A stretch of DNA of 64,000 nucleotides from Siphonodentalium dalli (Eukaryota > Mollusca > Scaphopoda > Gadilida > Siphonodentaliidae), in NCBI GenBank assembly GCA_032622095.1, contig CP136063.1:34632106-34696105 (forward strand), in the 5' to 3' direction. This document shows, piece after piece, positions 1 through 8,195 of the stretch. The stretch's first letter is position 1. Every line of letters starts with the position of its first letter. The notes beneath the pieces were generated by a model. It saw only the letters and a list, made by a program, of their open reading frames with translations. It did not search any database and had not been told where the DNA came from. The position numbers were made by a program, and so were the translations under genes.

Positions 1-245
1 CCAATCAATCTGGGACATTTGACGTTCGGTACGAAGCCATATGAATGGCCTAATGCTCTATATCGCTATATCACCCGAATGGACTGTTCTAAAAATAGAC
101 AAACAAACGGTCCCGATAAAATATTCGAAATAAAATCAATATTAATTGATGGAAGTTTTTCCGGACAGGAGTCTTCAGTTCATATTTAATATTTTATATC
201 CACGCAACTATTTCAAATTTGTTATTTAAAGAGATAATCCATCTT
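1..245. repeat. Right half of a foldback repeat (family F1)
   Basis: This stretch matches 32,655-32,905 almost base for base in the same orientation, including the run from TCAATATTAATTGAT to the end AGAGATAATCCATCTTTAA. In the copy at 32 kb it is the right arm of an inverted-repeat element; here only the right arm lies inside the window. No coding potential was seen. Confidence 0.75.
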
Positions 246-299
246 TAACTTAAAAAAAATATATTTTAATTATTTAAAAAAATAAATTTAATATTATTA

Positions 300-600
300 T
301 TTTATTTTTTTTTGTTAAATTGAGCAAGGAATTCAATCTAATTTTTTTTTTTTTTAAGAATGAATATTTTTTTCGAAAAAGGGCCATAACTCAATTAGAA
401 ATAGTCGGATCAAACTCATATTCGAACTCGACCGTCTTTTGTGCTGATAAATTCATATACAAAATTTGGTTACAATCAGATAGAAAATATTTCAATTATT
501 GCACCATGCATAAAGTGTCTACGGACGGGCGGACTAACGACAAGTGGTAAATCCGGACAACAACACTATGTTTACCATACTATGGTATGGGCAAACATAA
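300..600 (+). repeat. Dispersed repeat R1 (GGGCCATAACTC family)
   Basis: The signature order is GTTAAATTGAGCAAGGA, a poly-T/A tract, GGGCCATAACTCAATTAGA, TTCGAACTCGA, ATACAAAATTTGGTT, AAAGTGTCTACGGACGG and then the palindromic end ACCATACTATGGTATGGG followed by CAAACATAAA. Full or partial copies recur at 22,740-23,070, 23,640-23,935, 24,995-25,130, 25,480-25,690, 37,540-37,840, 61,800-62,145, 62,690-62,985 and 62,985-63,205. The short ORF inside it is a by-product of the repeat. Class is not evident: no RNA polymerase III boxes or clear inverted termini were recognised. Confidence 0.8.
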
Positions 601-726
601 AGAGTACAATTGATTGATTGATTGGGGTTTAACGTCGTTTTAGCAAAACAGACATATCACGACGAGAAGAAACAGATTATCGAAATCGAGTGAAGCAAAA
701 AGTACGATATGCCTGTCATGTGTTAA

Positions 727-1205
727 AGGTACTCAATCCGATAAAACTCCTCTCAATTACTATTTCAATGGCTTCGGGGGTCAAAAATATTTGATTCGAG
801 TCGAGGAAGTCACACATCAAAGCTCAGATTTGTTAGATATCGATTTTAGAAATCTATTATTTTTCATTATCGGGAATTCTTTCTGGCCCAGAAGACAGTC
901 AAAATTTCGTTATTATTACCACTTGATTATAGAGTTATCCATCCTTGTCTGTTTGAATAGAGTTTTGGCGTAAAATCTCGAGCAGGTTACCAAATTGACG
1001 GCAGTTATTAGTACTTATCTCGAGCAATTAACAAATTTCAAAAATCAATATCTAATAACTCTGAGCTTTGTTTGATGGGTTCCTCGACTCGAATCAAATA
1101 TTGTTTATCCCCAAAGCCAAAGAAATAGTAATATAGGACCCTCTGATCGGATTGTTGTTGTTGGAATCTGTTGAGACGGGGACCCTCTTTACGGATTGAG
1201 TACCT
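727..1205. mobile_element. TTAA-flanked MITE with AGGTACTCAATCCG termini
   Basis: The sequence is bounded by TTAA at 723-726 and 1206-1209. Its termini are inverted: AGGTACTCAATCCG on the left, CGGATTGAGTACCT on the right. A second, inner pair of inverted arms (about 790-850 against 1,040-1,100, both containing CGAGTCGAGGAA or its complement) makes it foldback-like. TTAA duplication is typical of piggyBac-type transposition, but the termini do not begin CCC, so the superfamily is uncertain. It encodes nothing obvious. Confidence 0.6.
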
Positions 1206-1473
1206 TTAATAGCGAACAAAGGGGCTGCACCTTTGTGCAGGGGCCCACCGAATAAACGCTGTTTGAAGGGAGCCTGTTTCAGCTAGCAAGCCAATAAAGG
1301 CAATTTACCTTTACCTTCTCTCTACATCCCTCCTGTATCAGGAGAACCGTCCTTATGGGCGGACGTAACCACGTCTTCTTGAGCACATAGGTTTGATATG
1401 TGTATACATGTATATATTCAGTCTGCAATAAGTATAGTTATCTACAAGTAGTGTCGATTCTAACTTGTGGCTG

Positions 1474-3244
1474 TCACTGAGTGCCAGCGTCCACTGGCGG
1501 AGCTCTTAGACAAGTTTTCTTCTTGGACAGGATACGGAGACGAGCATGGTGTAGTTGGTAACACAAACCTCTGGTGATGGATTCAATTTTCAGCATGCAG
1601 TACTTTGGGATATCGAATGCTGAGCAGTCAAGTATCATTTTCAAAAGGTAATGGTTTTGTATATTGAGGTTCAATCCAGCTTGGGTCAGAGTTTCTTTTA
1701 TGGCTGTTATGAAGCGGCTTCTTACAGCATGGAGACTTTCGCAGGTTACAATGAAGTGAAGTGTGTCCTCAGATTCTTTGTTGCAGAGTTGACAGATGTC
1801 AGTAGTAGTAGATTCAAATTTAGCTTTATGTCTCTGTAAAATATATGTGCCTGTTGACATTTTCATTTTTCGGATCCGCAAGCTTCCCAGATTTGGTGTA
1901 CATGGCCAGGGGTAGTGTCTTGTAGATTCAATTGTGTTAGGGTCAATTTATCCATGGCTTCCCGTTTAAGGCTCCCCAACCAGTGTTTTCTATAGCTGTG
2001 TCCACTATTTTCTTCCAGAGACGTTTCGGTGGTGGGAAGGCTACCAGACCGTGAGTAGATGGCAGGTCATATAGTTCGATGAGGCGGGTGACCTTTGTGA
2101 ACCAGCTGTTTGATGTGTCGCCTTTGGTCGCAACTTGTCTGGCAGCAAGCTGACATTCCACAGAGCCTTCGTTATGAACAATATTCCCAAATGTTTTAAG
2201 CGTCCTTTTGTGGATTTCTCCTTCTATCGGTATAAGACCCAGCATAAGCAGAGATGCACAGTTAGCTGTTCTTGTTGGAAGATGTTGTAGGCGTTTGACA
2301 GTCTATGTATAGAAAGTTTCCAATTGTTGCATATCCTTTTTGTTTAGATTTATTACGTCTAGGCCGTACAGTAATCGAGGGAGAATGTAGCAGCGTAAGA
2401 GGTGTGCCGAAACTTTTGGATTGAGACCATTCATGCCGTGAAAACCAGCACCTATGAGGGCATATGAGCATCGTCTAGCCGTGGAGATGCGTGCTTGTGC
2501 CACCAGGCTTGTGTTGTGCTTAGGTGAACCGTCACGTGTGATGCCGAGGTCAGTAGCTTTGTTCACAGTCTGCATTCGGTGGTTGCTTAGAGTCCAAGTA
2601 TGTGCTCGCTGATAAGGTATCGTAAACGGTTGGCATAGTCCATTAGGATGTTAAGCATGACTTGTAGTTCGTTGGGGTCGTGTGAGACGAGGGTAACATC
2701 ATCAGCAACAGTAGGTGCCGCAGAAGACAGACAATTCGCGATCCAAGACTGTTTTTGTCATATTGGTTCAGCAGACCATTAACAAAGACCTTATAGGCAG
2801 AAGGTGACCATACGTCCCCTTGTCGGACACCTTGGCGTTCCATAAATTGTTGTGATTTCATTCCATTCCAATTCACAGTGGAGTATAGGTTTGAGTACCA
2901 GTCCTTAAAGAGGAGCCAGTTGTCTCCGGATATTCCTGCTTTGTAGAGTTCTCTTAGAAGACCGGGGTGCCAGACTACATCAAAGGCTTTTTAGCATCCA
3001 TAAACGCTATATATAGTGGCTTCTTCTGCTCCTTAGCCTCGTTTATTAGTTCAGTTATTATGAGAGCAGCAGCGGTCGGTGATTCCCCCTCAGTAAACCC
3101 TATCTGGAGGGGTGACTAATGTTTTACTGCATTGGTGTTTCTCAGTAGGTGGAGCTTCTCGACGGTCTTTCCAATTATGTTGGTTATCGTTATTTTCCTG
3201 TATGAGTTTAGGTCATCTTTCGGTTTGCCACCTTTCTTATATAT
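1474..3244 (-). pseudogene. Decayed non-LTR retrotransposon (LINE) reverse transcriptase
   Basis: Reading the minus strand from 3,244 downwards, frame-broken pieces appear in reverse-transcriptase order: a fingers segment with KKGGKPKDDLNSYR (about 3,160-3,240); GVRQGDVWSP (about 2,790-2,860); the catalytic VADD box (about 2,695-2,710), which lies in a different frame from the preceding piece; thumb segments (2,303-2,575 and 1,943-2,245); and a C-terminal C-x2-C-x8-H-x4-C finger (CQLCNKESEDTLHFIVTC, about 1,740-1,800). Several frameshifts separate the pieces, so no active enzyme is possible. The N-terminal part is missing because the palindromic element at 3,245 interrupts it. The order fits CR1/Jockey/RTE-like LINEs; the clade is not assigned. 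Confidence 0.85.
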
Positions 3245-3406
3245 CACACCGACCATTCGAAAACGCGCATCTGTGTTGCCAACCGCGCTTCTACGACGAT
3301 ACAACCGCGCATCTCTAGTTTTATGTTGCAATTTCTGGTCACGAAAAACAGAAAAATACGGTTATAAATTAATTTTGACAGAATGGAACGGTTGGTATAG
3401 TAGAAG

Positions 3407-3601
3407 TTACATTCGCTCAAAACCTCGATATTTGCCGGGTTGAATTCGATACAATTGTGTATATTTCGTTAAAGCATTGAGGTAGAAATAGGCTGCAGAA
3501 ACAGCCCGGGGTCCTAAGTTTGGCACATATTTTTTCACAATGTATCGGCATTCAGCAACACGATTGAGTATTTTCTCGTCGATTTTTTCGGATTCCTTTA
3601 G
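3407..3601 (-). CDS. ORF-b, frame-shifted continuation of ORF-a, left arm
   Basis: After the ORF-a stop, one base back in phase, 64 sense codons stay open and read like protein: lysine- and tyrosine-rich, with RYIVKKYVP and AAYFYLNALTKYT. It has no ATG of its own near the start; a TGA in this frame lies immediately upstream, so the two frames exchange within a TGACTAA heptamer. It could be the C-terminus of a longer protein broken by one ancestral indel, or be reached by frameshifting. Chance openness of this length is not negligible. Confidence 0.3.
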   Translation of the reverse strand, partial: LKESEKIDEKILNRVAECRYIVKKYVPNLGPRAVSAAYFYLNALTKYTQLYRIQPGKYRGFERM

Positions 3602-3996
3602 TCAAATGTTCCTGCAATCACCTTACGTTGAAATTTGGGTTCATCCTGTAGCCAATGTCCATAAAATGAGTCGATTTCGGAAGTAGGTATATCGAAAAAT
3701 ATACGACAGTGCTTCTTTGTGACCAACAACCAACCATCTATGTTGCCGAATTCCCGTCTGATTATAACTAAACTAAATATCGCGTGTATATGTGTCCGAA
3801 TCGATGTCCAGAGGAGACTATTTCGTTTCCTGAACGAGATGTAGTCAAATTCGTCTCTGCTCGTGCTCAACTGACACATTCGACAAGTTATGTTATTCAA
3901 ATCAGCTGATAAAATAGTCCCATATGCAATTGAATGTTGTAGCATGATATACTTGATAATGAGCTTGTTGTCCAGTGTAGATGGGGTCGCATGCAT
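3598..3996 (-). CDS. Unrecognised 132-aa protein, left-arm copy (ORF-a)
   Basis: The ATG lies at 3,994-3,996 and the reading is outward from the palindrome centre. The protein has no signal peptide or clear membrane segment. It contains a C-x2-C pair (CRMC, about residue 38), an acidic/aromatic stretch DEFDYISFRKR and a mixed hydrophobic segment AIFSLVIIRREFGNIDGWLL. It differs from the right-arm copy by 11 residues; 11 of the 14 nucleotide differences are replacements, which is what neutral drift predicts. No family was recognised. A shorter open frame (3,407-3,601) continues directly after the stop in a different frame. It may be an element protein or the remnant of a longer one. Confidence 0.5.
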   Translation of the reverse strand: MHATPSTLDNKLIIKYIMLQHSIAYGTILSADLNNITCRMCQLSTSRDEFDYISFRKRNSLLWTSIRTHIHAIFSLVIIRREFGNIDGWLLVTKKHCRIFFDIPTSEIDSFYGHWLQDEPKFQRKVIAGTFD

Positions 3997-4129
3997 GGTT
4001 GTAGGAGCATTTTGTAAAGGACTCTGCTATCATTGGACATATTTTTTTAGTCAGATTTATTTGTGTGAAAGAATAAACGTTTAACACGTCATATCGGCGT
4101 TATATTGGAAAACAATAGGTAGGGCCTAT

Positions 4130-4640
4130 GATTTATTTATACACATCACATATTATTCCTTAGTGACGCCCGTCAATCAACGGCTATACTGGTGATGGAT
4201 ACACACATCCGTGTAGTGCATCAAACATGCGCATCGTCTAAATTATCGAAGCATACTATACATAGCGAATATTGTCATTAATAACCTCACGCATGTGAGA
4301 TATTCCTTGGTGACGCCCACCAGCGATCACACGGATGCGATATATGTAAAATTGTTTTCTGCATCCAAACATGTGTATAATGTGGTATTCTAATTAGTCT
4401 ATGCATGCATATTATTGGATTATCATAATAATCTCACGCATGTGAGATATTGCTTAGTGACGACCATCATCGATCACACGGGTGCGATATATGTAACTTC
4501 GTTCTGCGTATCCATTTAATGTATAATTTGTTTCATAAATAGTCTACATTACGAGTTATACCTTCAGCACTCGAGAACACGGGTACTATGTCTACATTGT
4601 ATATACAATTATACATCATTCGCATGTGATCATTATATCG
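4130..4640 (-). promoter_or_regulatory. Left-arm upstream region: TATA box plus three 147-bp units
   Basis: On the minus strand upstream of ORF-a, a TATAAATA box mirrors the one at 5,303-5,310. Beyond it are three imperfect units spaced 147 bp, marked by TGACG(C/A)CC at 4,164, 4,311 and 4,458. Two of them (4,285 and 4,432) also carry the palindrome CTCACGCATGTGAG. TGACG resembles a cAMP-response half-site and CATGTG an E-box. Promoter function is inferred from position and repetition only. Confidence 0.4.
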
Positions 4641-4806
4641 CCATATGTCTATATTTATACATTGAGTGCACGTGCTTGTGATTTGATCTTTTGATTTATG
4701 TACAATGTATTTGTAAATAACCATGTACAAACTATCTCTCTCCTCAAAAGGAGGCAATAAAGAATATATAAGTGTTTACAAATGCCCACGATATGGAATG
4801 GATTGC
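4639..4806. other. Unique spacer at the centre of the palindrome
   Basis: These 168 bases are not shared between the arms. They are AT-rich and show no coding signal. The two sets of 147-bp units and TATA boxes face away from it, so it would act as the divide between two divergent transcription units. Confidence 0.6.
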
Positions 4807-5448
4807 ATATAATGATCACATGCGAATGATGTATAATTGTATATACAATGTAGACATAGTACCCGTGTTCTCGAGTGCTGAAGGTATAACTCGTAATGTA
4901 GACTATTTATGAAACAAATTATACATTAAATGGATACGCAGAACGAAGTTACATATATCGCACCCGTGTGATCGATGATGGTCGTCACTAAGCAATATCT
5001 CACATGCGTGAGATTATTATGGTAATCCAATAATATGTATGCATAGACTAATTAGAATACCACAGTATACACATGTTTGGATGCAGAAAACAAATTTACA
5101 TATATCGCATCCGTGTGATCGCTGGTGGGCGTCACCAAGGAATATCTCACATGCGTGAGGTTATTAATGACAATATTCGCTATGCATAGTATGCTTCGAT
5201 AATTTAGACGATGCACATGTTTGATGCACTAAACAGATGTGTGTATCCATCACCAGTATAGCCGTTGATTAACGGGCGTCACTAAGGAATAATATGTGAT
5301 GTGTATAAATAAATCATAGGCCCTACCTATTGTTTTCCAATATAACGCCGATATGACGTGTTAAACGCTTATTCTTTCACACAAATAAATCTGACTAAGA
5401 AAATCTGTTCAATGATAGCAGAGTCCTTTACAAAACGCTCCTACAACC
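4807..5448 (+). promoter_or_regulatory. Right-arm upstream region: three 147-bp units and TATA box
   Basis: This is the mirror image of the left-arm region. Unit markers GG(G/T)CGTCA lie near 4,980, 5,127 and 5,274, and two units carry CTCACATGCGTGAG near 5,000 and 5,147. TATAAATA at 5,303-5,310 sits about 140 bp upstream of the ATG at 5,449. The start has an A at -3 (CAACCATGC), a reasonable Kozak context. Regulatory function is inferred. Confidence 0.4.
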
Positions 5449-5847
5449 ATGCATGCGACCCCATCTGCACTGGACAACCAGTTCATTACCAAGTATATCA
5501 TGCTACAACATTCAATTGCATATGGGACTATTTTATCAGCTGATTTGAATAACATAAGTTGTCGAATGTGTCAGTTGAGCACGAGCCGAGACGAATTTGA
5601 CTACATCTCGTTCAGGAAACGAAATAGTCTCCTCTGGACATCGATTCGGACACATACACACGCGATATTTACTTTAGTTATAATCAGACGGGAATTCGGC
5701 AACATAGATGGTTGGTTGTTGGTCACAAAGAAGCACTGTCGTATATTTTTCGATATACCCACTTCCGAATTCGACTCATTTTATGGACATTGGCTACATG
5801 ATGAACCCAAATTTCAACGCAAGCTGATTGCAGGAACATGTGACTAA
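5449..5847 (+). CDS. Unrecognised 132-aa protein, right-arm copy (ORF-a)
   Basis: This is the partner of the ORF at 3,598-3,996. It runs from ATG to TAA with no internal stop, and the position of every landmark is preserved. It shares CRMCQLSTSRDEFDYIS near residues 38-52. Only 3 of 14 nucleotide differences from the left copy are synonymous, so there is no sign of purifying selection since the arms separated. Either the arms are young and drifting, or they are homogenised now and then by gene conversion. I do not recognise a family and assign no function. Confidence 0.5.
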   Translation: MHATPSALDNQFITKYIMLQHSIAYGTILSADLNNISCRMCQLSTSRDEFDYISFRKRNSLLWTSIRTHTHAIFTLVIIRREFGNIDGWLLVTKKHCRIFFDIPTSEFDSFYGHWLHDEPKFQRKLIAGTCD

Positions 5848-6038
5848 AGGAATCCGAAAAAATCGACGAGAAAATACTCAATCGTGTTGCTAAATGCCGA
5901 TACATTGTGAAAAAATATGTGCCAAAATTAGGAACCCGGGCTGTTTCTGCAGCCTATTTCTACCTCAATGCTTTAACGAAATATACAAAATTGTATCGAA
6001 TTCAACCCGGCAAATATCGAGGCGTTGAGCGAATGTAA
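5844..6038 (+). CDS. ORF-b, frame-shifted continuation of ORF-a, right arm
   Basis: It opens at CTA 5,844, overlapping the ORF-a stop (TAA 5,845-5,847), and closes at TAA 6,036-6,038 after 64 sense codons. The frame break is identical in both arms, so it either predates the inverted duplication or is functional. A TGA in this frame at 5,841-5,843 confines any ribosomal switch to the four bases between the two stops. Confidence 0.3.
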   Translation, partial: LKESEKIDEKILNRVAKCRYIVKKYVPKLGTRAVSAAYFYLNALTKYTKLYRIQPGKYRGVERM

Positions 6039-6945
6039 CTGCTACTATACCAACCGTTTCATTCTGTCAAAATTAATTTATAGCCGTATTTTTCTGTTTT
6101 TCGTAACCAGAAATTTCAACATAAAACTAGAGATGCGCGGTTGTATCGTCGTAGAAGCGCGGTTGGCAACACAGATGCGCGTTTTCGAATGGTCGGTGTG
6201 TATTTGTGACAGTCAATATGTCAAATCAGTCATTTGGTCAAATACCTAAAATTTCCAGTCATTTGGCGAAATGCCTGTGACCGCCAGTCATTTGGCCAAA
6301 TGCCTAAAAATTTCAGTCATTTGGCCAGATGACTGAAATTCACTGCCCTGAATTTGACAGTTTATCTAAATGGGAATTTTATATGTAGTCAATGTGTCAA
6401 ATTGGCGAATTGACTGAATTGTATTTTAGTCAATATGTCAAATTGGCCATATGACTAAAAATCACTGACCTGAATTTGACAGTTTGCCTTATTGGGAAAT
6501 TAATTTTTAGTCAATATGTCAAATTATGTATAAACATTACTTTTTTTGTTTTGTTGATGAAGGAAGTGTCACTGTGAAGAGATCACACAAATTGACTACT
6601 TATAAGCCCATTACCTAATATTGAGCTGTCAAAAAAAACCTCACCTAAGCCCATGTGTTACAATTGGTGTCAGGTTAGTATACCAGGTAGATCAGATCGG
6701 AAGTTGATGATGCAAAACATTACGGAAATCATCACTGAAGGCAGTCAATTTCTTTGATTATTATTAAATACAGTTCAGTCATTGTTGCGTTGTTAACTTA
6801 TTATCCGTTTGGGTTTGTCAAAATACTTAAGATAACACGTTAGTTGTGGGTGAGTTATGTAACTGCATGTTATTACAACACATCAGAACCAACAGAATGA
6901 TGTATAAATACCTGTGTCATTTTACTTCCAGTATCAGTTGTCAGT

Positions 6946-7125
6946 ATGGAGCATTCAGCAGAAGATACGTTCAAAAATGACTTATATAAGAAATATGATT
7001 CTCTGAAAAAGGTACTTATACCAAAACCAGAGTACTTTTCGTTGATAGATGAACTGAACTGAAACAAACAAGTGGACAATCATCATCTAAGTCGCACCAT
7101 GCGTATTATCTGCCGTCCAAGTATC
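6946..7125 (+). pseudogene. N-terminal fragment of KRBA2-like transposase
   Basis: Reading starts at ATG 6,946 and runs 38 codons to TGA 7,060; the likely continuation is in another frame (SHHAYYLPSKYHE...), which runs into the Ty3 insertion at 7,126 and resumes after it at 11,797 as ILQCGDVEKL. The acidic/lysine-rich start (MEHSAEDTFKNDLYKKYDSL) resembles the N-terminus of KRBA2-like predicted proteins in invertebrates, recalled and not searched. It is broken by a frameshift and by the insertion. Confidence 0.5.
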
Positions 7126-7130
7126 ATGAG
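7126..7130 (+). repeat. Target-site duplication ATGAG, left copy
   Basis: ATGAG directly precedes the 5' LTR and recurs directly after the 3' LTR at 11,792-11,796. Five-base duplications are normal for Ty3 integrases. The exact pair shows that this is a single, undisturbed insertion. Confidence 0.9.
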
Positions 7131-7300
7131 TGTTGAATAACTATAATTAACGTTCAGCAAAGGGTGCTGTTTGGAGGAACCAGATATTATATTTTATGTT
7201 ACAATAAATCGACCGCGTGGTTAACGCCATTATATATATAAGCAACAATCATCTCTTCAACATCTCCACATATAACTAAGTCCTCCCTCATAATACAACA
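7131..7300 (+). repeat. 5' long terminal repeat
   Basis: This 170-bp LTR has TG...CA boundaries. It contains ACAATAAATCGACCGCG and TTATATATATAAGC, usable as polyadenylation and TATA-like signals. It is identical to the 3' LTR but for one base. Confidence 0.95.
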
Positions 7301-7316
7301 TGGTGGCAGCGGTAAA
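7301..7316 (+). other. Primer-binding site
   Basis: TGGTGGCAGCGGTAA begins immediately after the LTR. The leading TGG pairs with the CCA end of a tRNA; which tRNA is not determined. Confidence 0.6.
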
Positions 7317-7378
7317 AAGTTGTTTTATCTAAACACGCAGACCGTTATAAAGTGTCGAGGTGAGAGAATTGAAGCAAA

Positions 7379-8195
7379 ATGGCGACGAGAATGCCGGAGT
7401 TAAACTGGTCTCATGAACCACTCTTGGACTCATATAGAGCTTTTAAAGCACGTATGGAGCTGTTCCTAGATGACAATGAAGTCACAGACGCCGCAAAGCA
7501 GGCAATAAAAATAAAGATAGCCGTTGGAGACGAAGGAATGAGACGTTTATTGGCATCAGGTTTGAGTGATGCTGATCTCAAAGTGCCTGACAAAAATTTG
7601 GCAGCTTTTGGAACAACAACTGGATGTTACTATCAACATCAGTTTCAGAGTTCACCGACTAGAGTTCGCGCACATGCGACAAGAGCCAAGTGAGTCGTTG
7701 CAAGATTTTGTCGCAAGGTTACGAGGAAAATCCAAGAAATGTGAATTTTCTGCAGAAGAATTAACTGAACGAATCATTGAAATGATGATCATCAGTACGA
7801 CATTTGATGACTTTCGAAAAGAACTTTTGTCAAAAGAGCGCGGCTACACAATCAAAGATGCTCTACAAAGAGGGTGCGAGTATGAAGCAATGAGTTTATC
7901 GAAAAAATCACTCAGCAGAATCTATACTGGACACCAGAATATTGATACTATTGTGAAGAATCATACAGCTTGTGGAAATTGTGGGCTCAAACATAAACCT
8001 CAATCATGCCCAGCATTTCATGACACTTGTGAATTTTGCCGAGTAAAGGGACATTGGAAGCGTTTTTGCAAGTTCCCAATGACATGCAAAGCCAGCAGTT
8101 TTATTGCATCACCCTCAGTGACTTGTCATTTGAAGAGCATAACCGTATCGAAGCATATACCACAGTATTTGTGGAAAACAAACACAACCATGTGA
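7379..8195 (+). pseudogene. gag: Ty3 Gag (capsid and zinc knuckles), one frame break
   Basis: The ATG at 7,379 opens a capsid-like protein (MATRMPELNW...). The frame is lost at an A5 run (7,592-7,596) and capsid sequence resumes one base later (QLLEQQLDV...) to a stop at 8,195. The C-terminal half carries two zinc knuckles, CGNCGLKHKPQSC (C-x2-C-x3-H-x4-C) and CEFCRVKGHWKRFC (C-x2-C-x4-H-x4-C), for genomic RNA binding. A one-base insertion in the A run (or a sequencing error) explains the break; programmed shifting so early in Gag would be unusual. The end overlaps the pol frame by 160 nt. Confidence 0.85.

Larger units (their letters stand above)
3245..6200. mobile_element. 2.96-kb palindromic element with twin divergent ORFs
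   Basis: The arms 3,245-4,638 and 4,807-6,200 are both 1,394 bp and are inverted copies around a 168-bp spacer. Landmarks mirror each other exactly (paired coordinates always sum to 9,445), so there are no net indels between arms across the ORFs. Outer termini are CACACCGACCATTCG and its complement. Both flanks show TAT (3,242-3,244 and 6,201-6,203), a possible 3-bp target duplication. The left end breaks a LINE reverse transcriptase, which shows that it inserted. Each arm holds the same ORF pointing outward from the centre, preceded by TATAAATA and three 147-bp units. Across the 399-nt main ORF the arms differ at 14 sites (3.5%). I do not recognise the protein. It could be a foldback DNA transposon, or a gene captured and duplicated by a hairpin intermediate. 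Confidence 0.8.

Noticed and set aside
1651-1839. Plus-strand frame of 62 codons
   Set aside because: Shadow of the minus-strand LINE C-terminal region.
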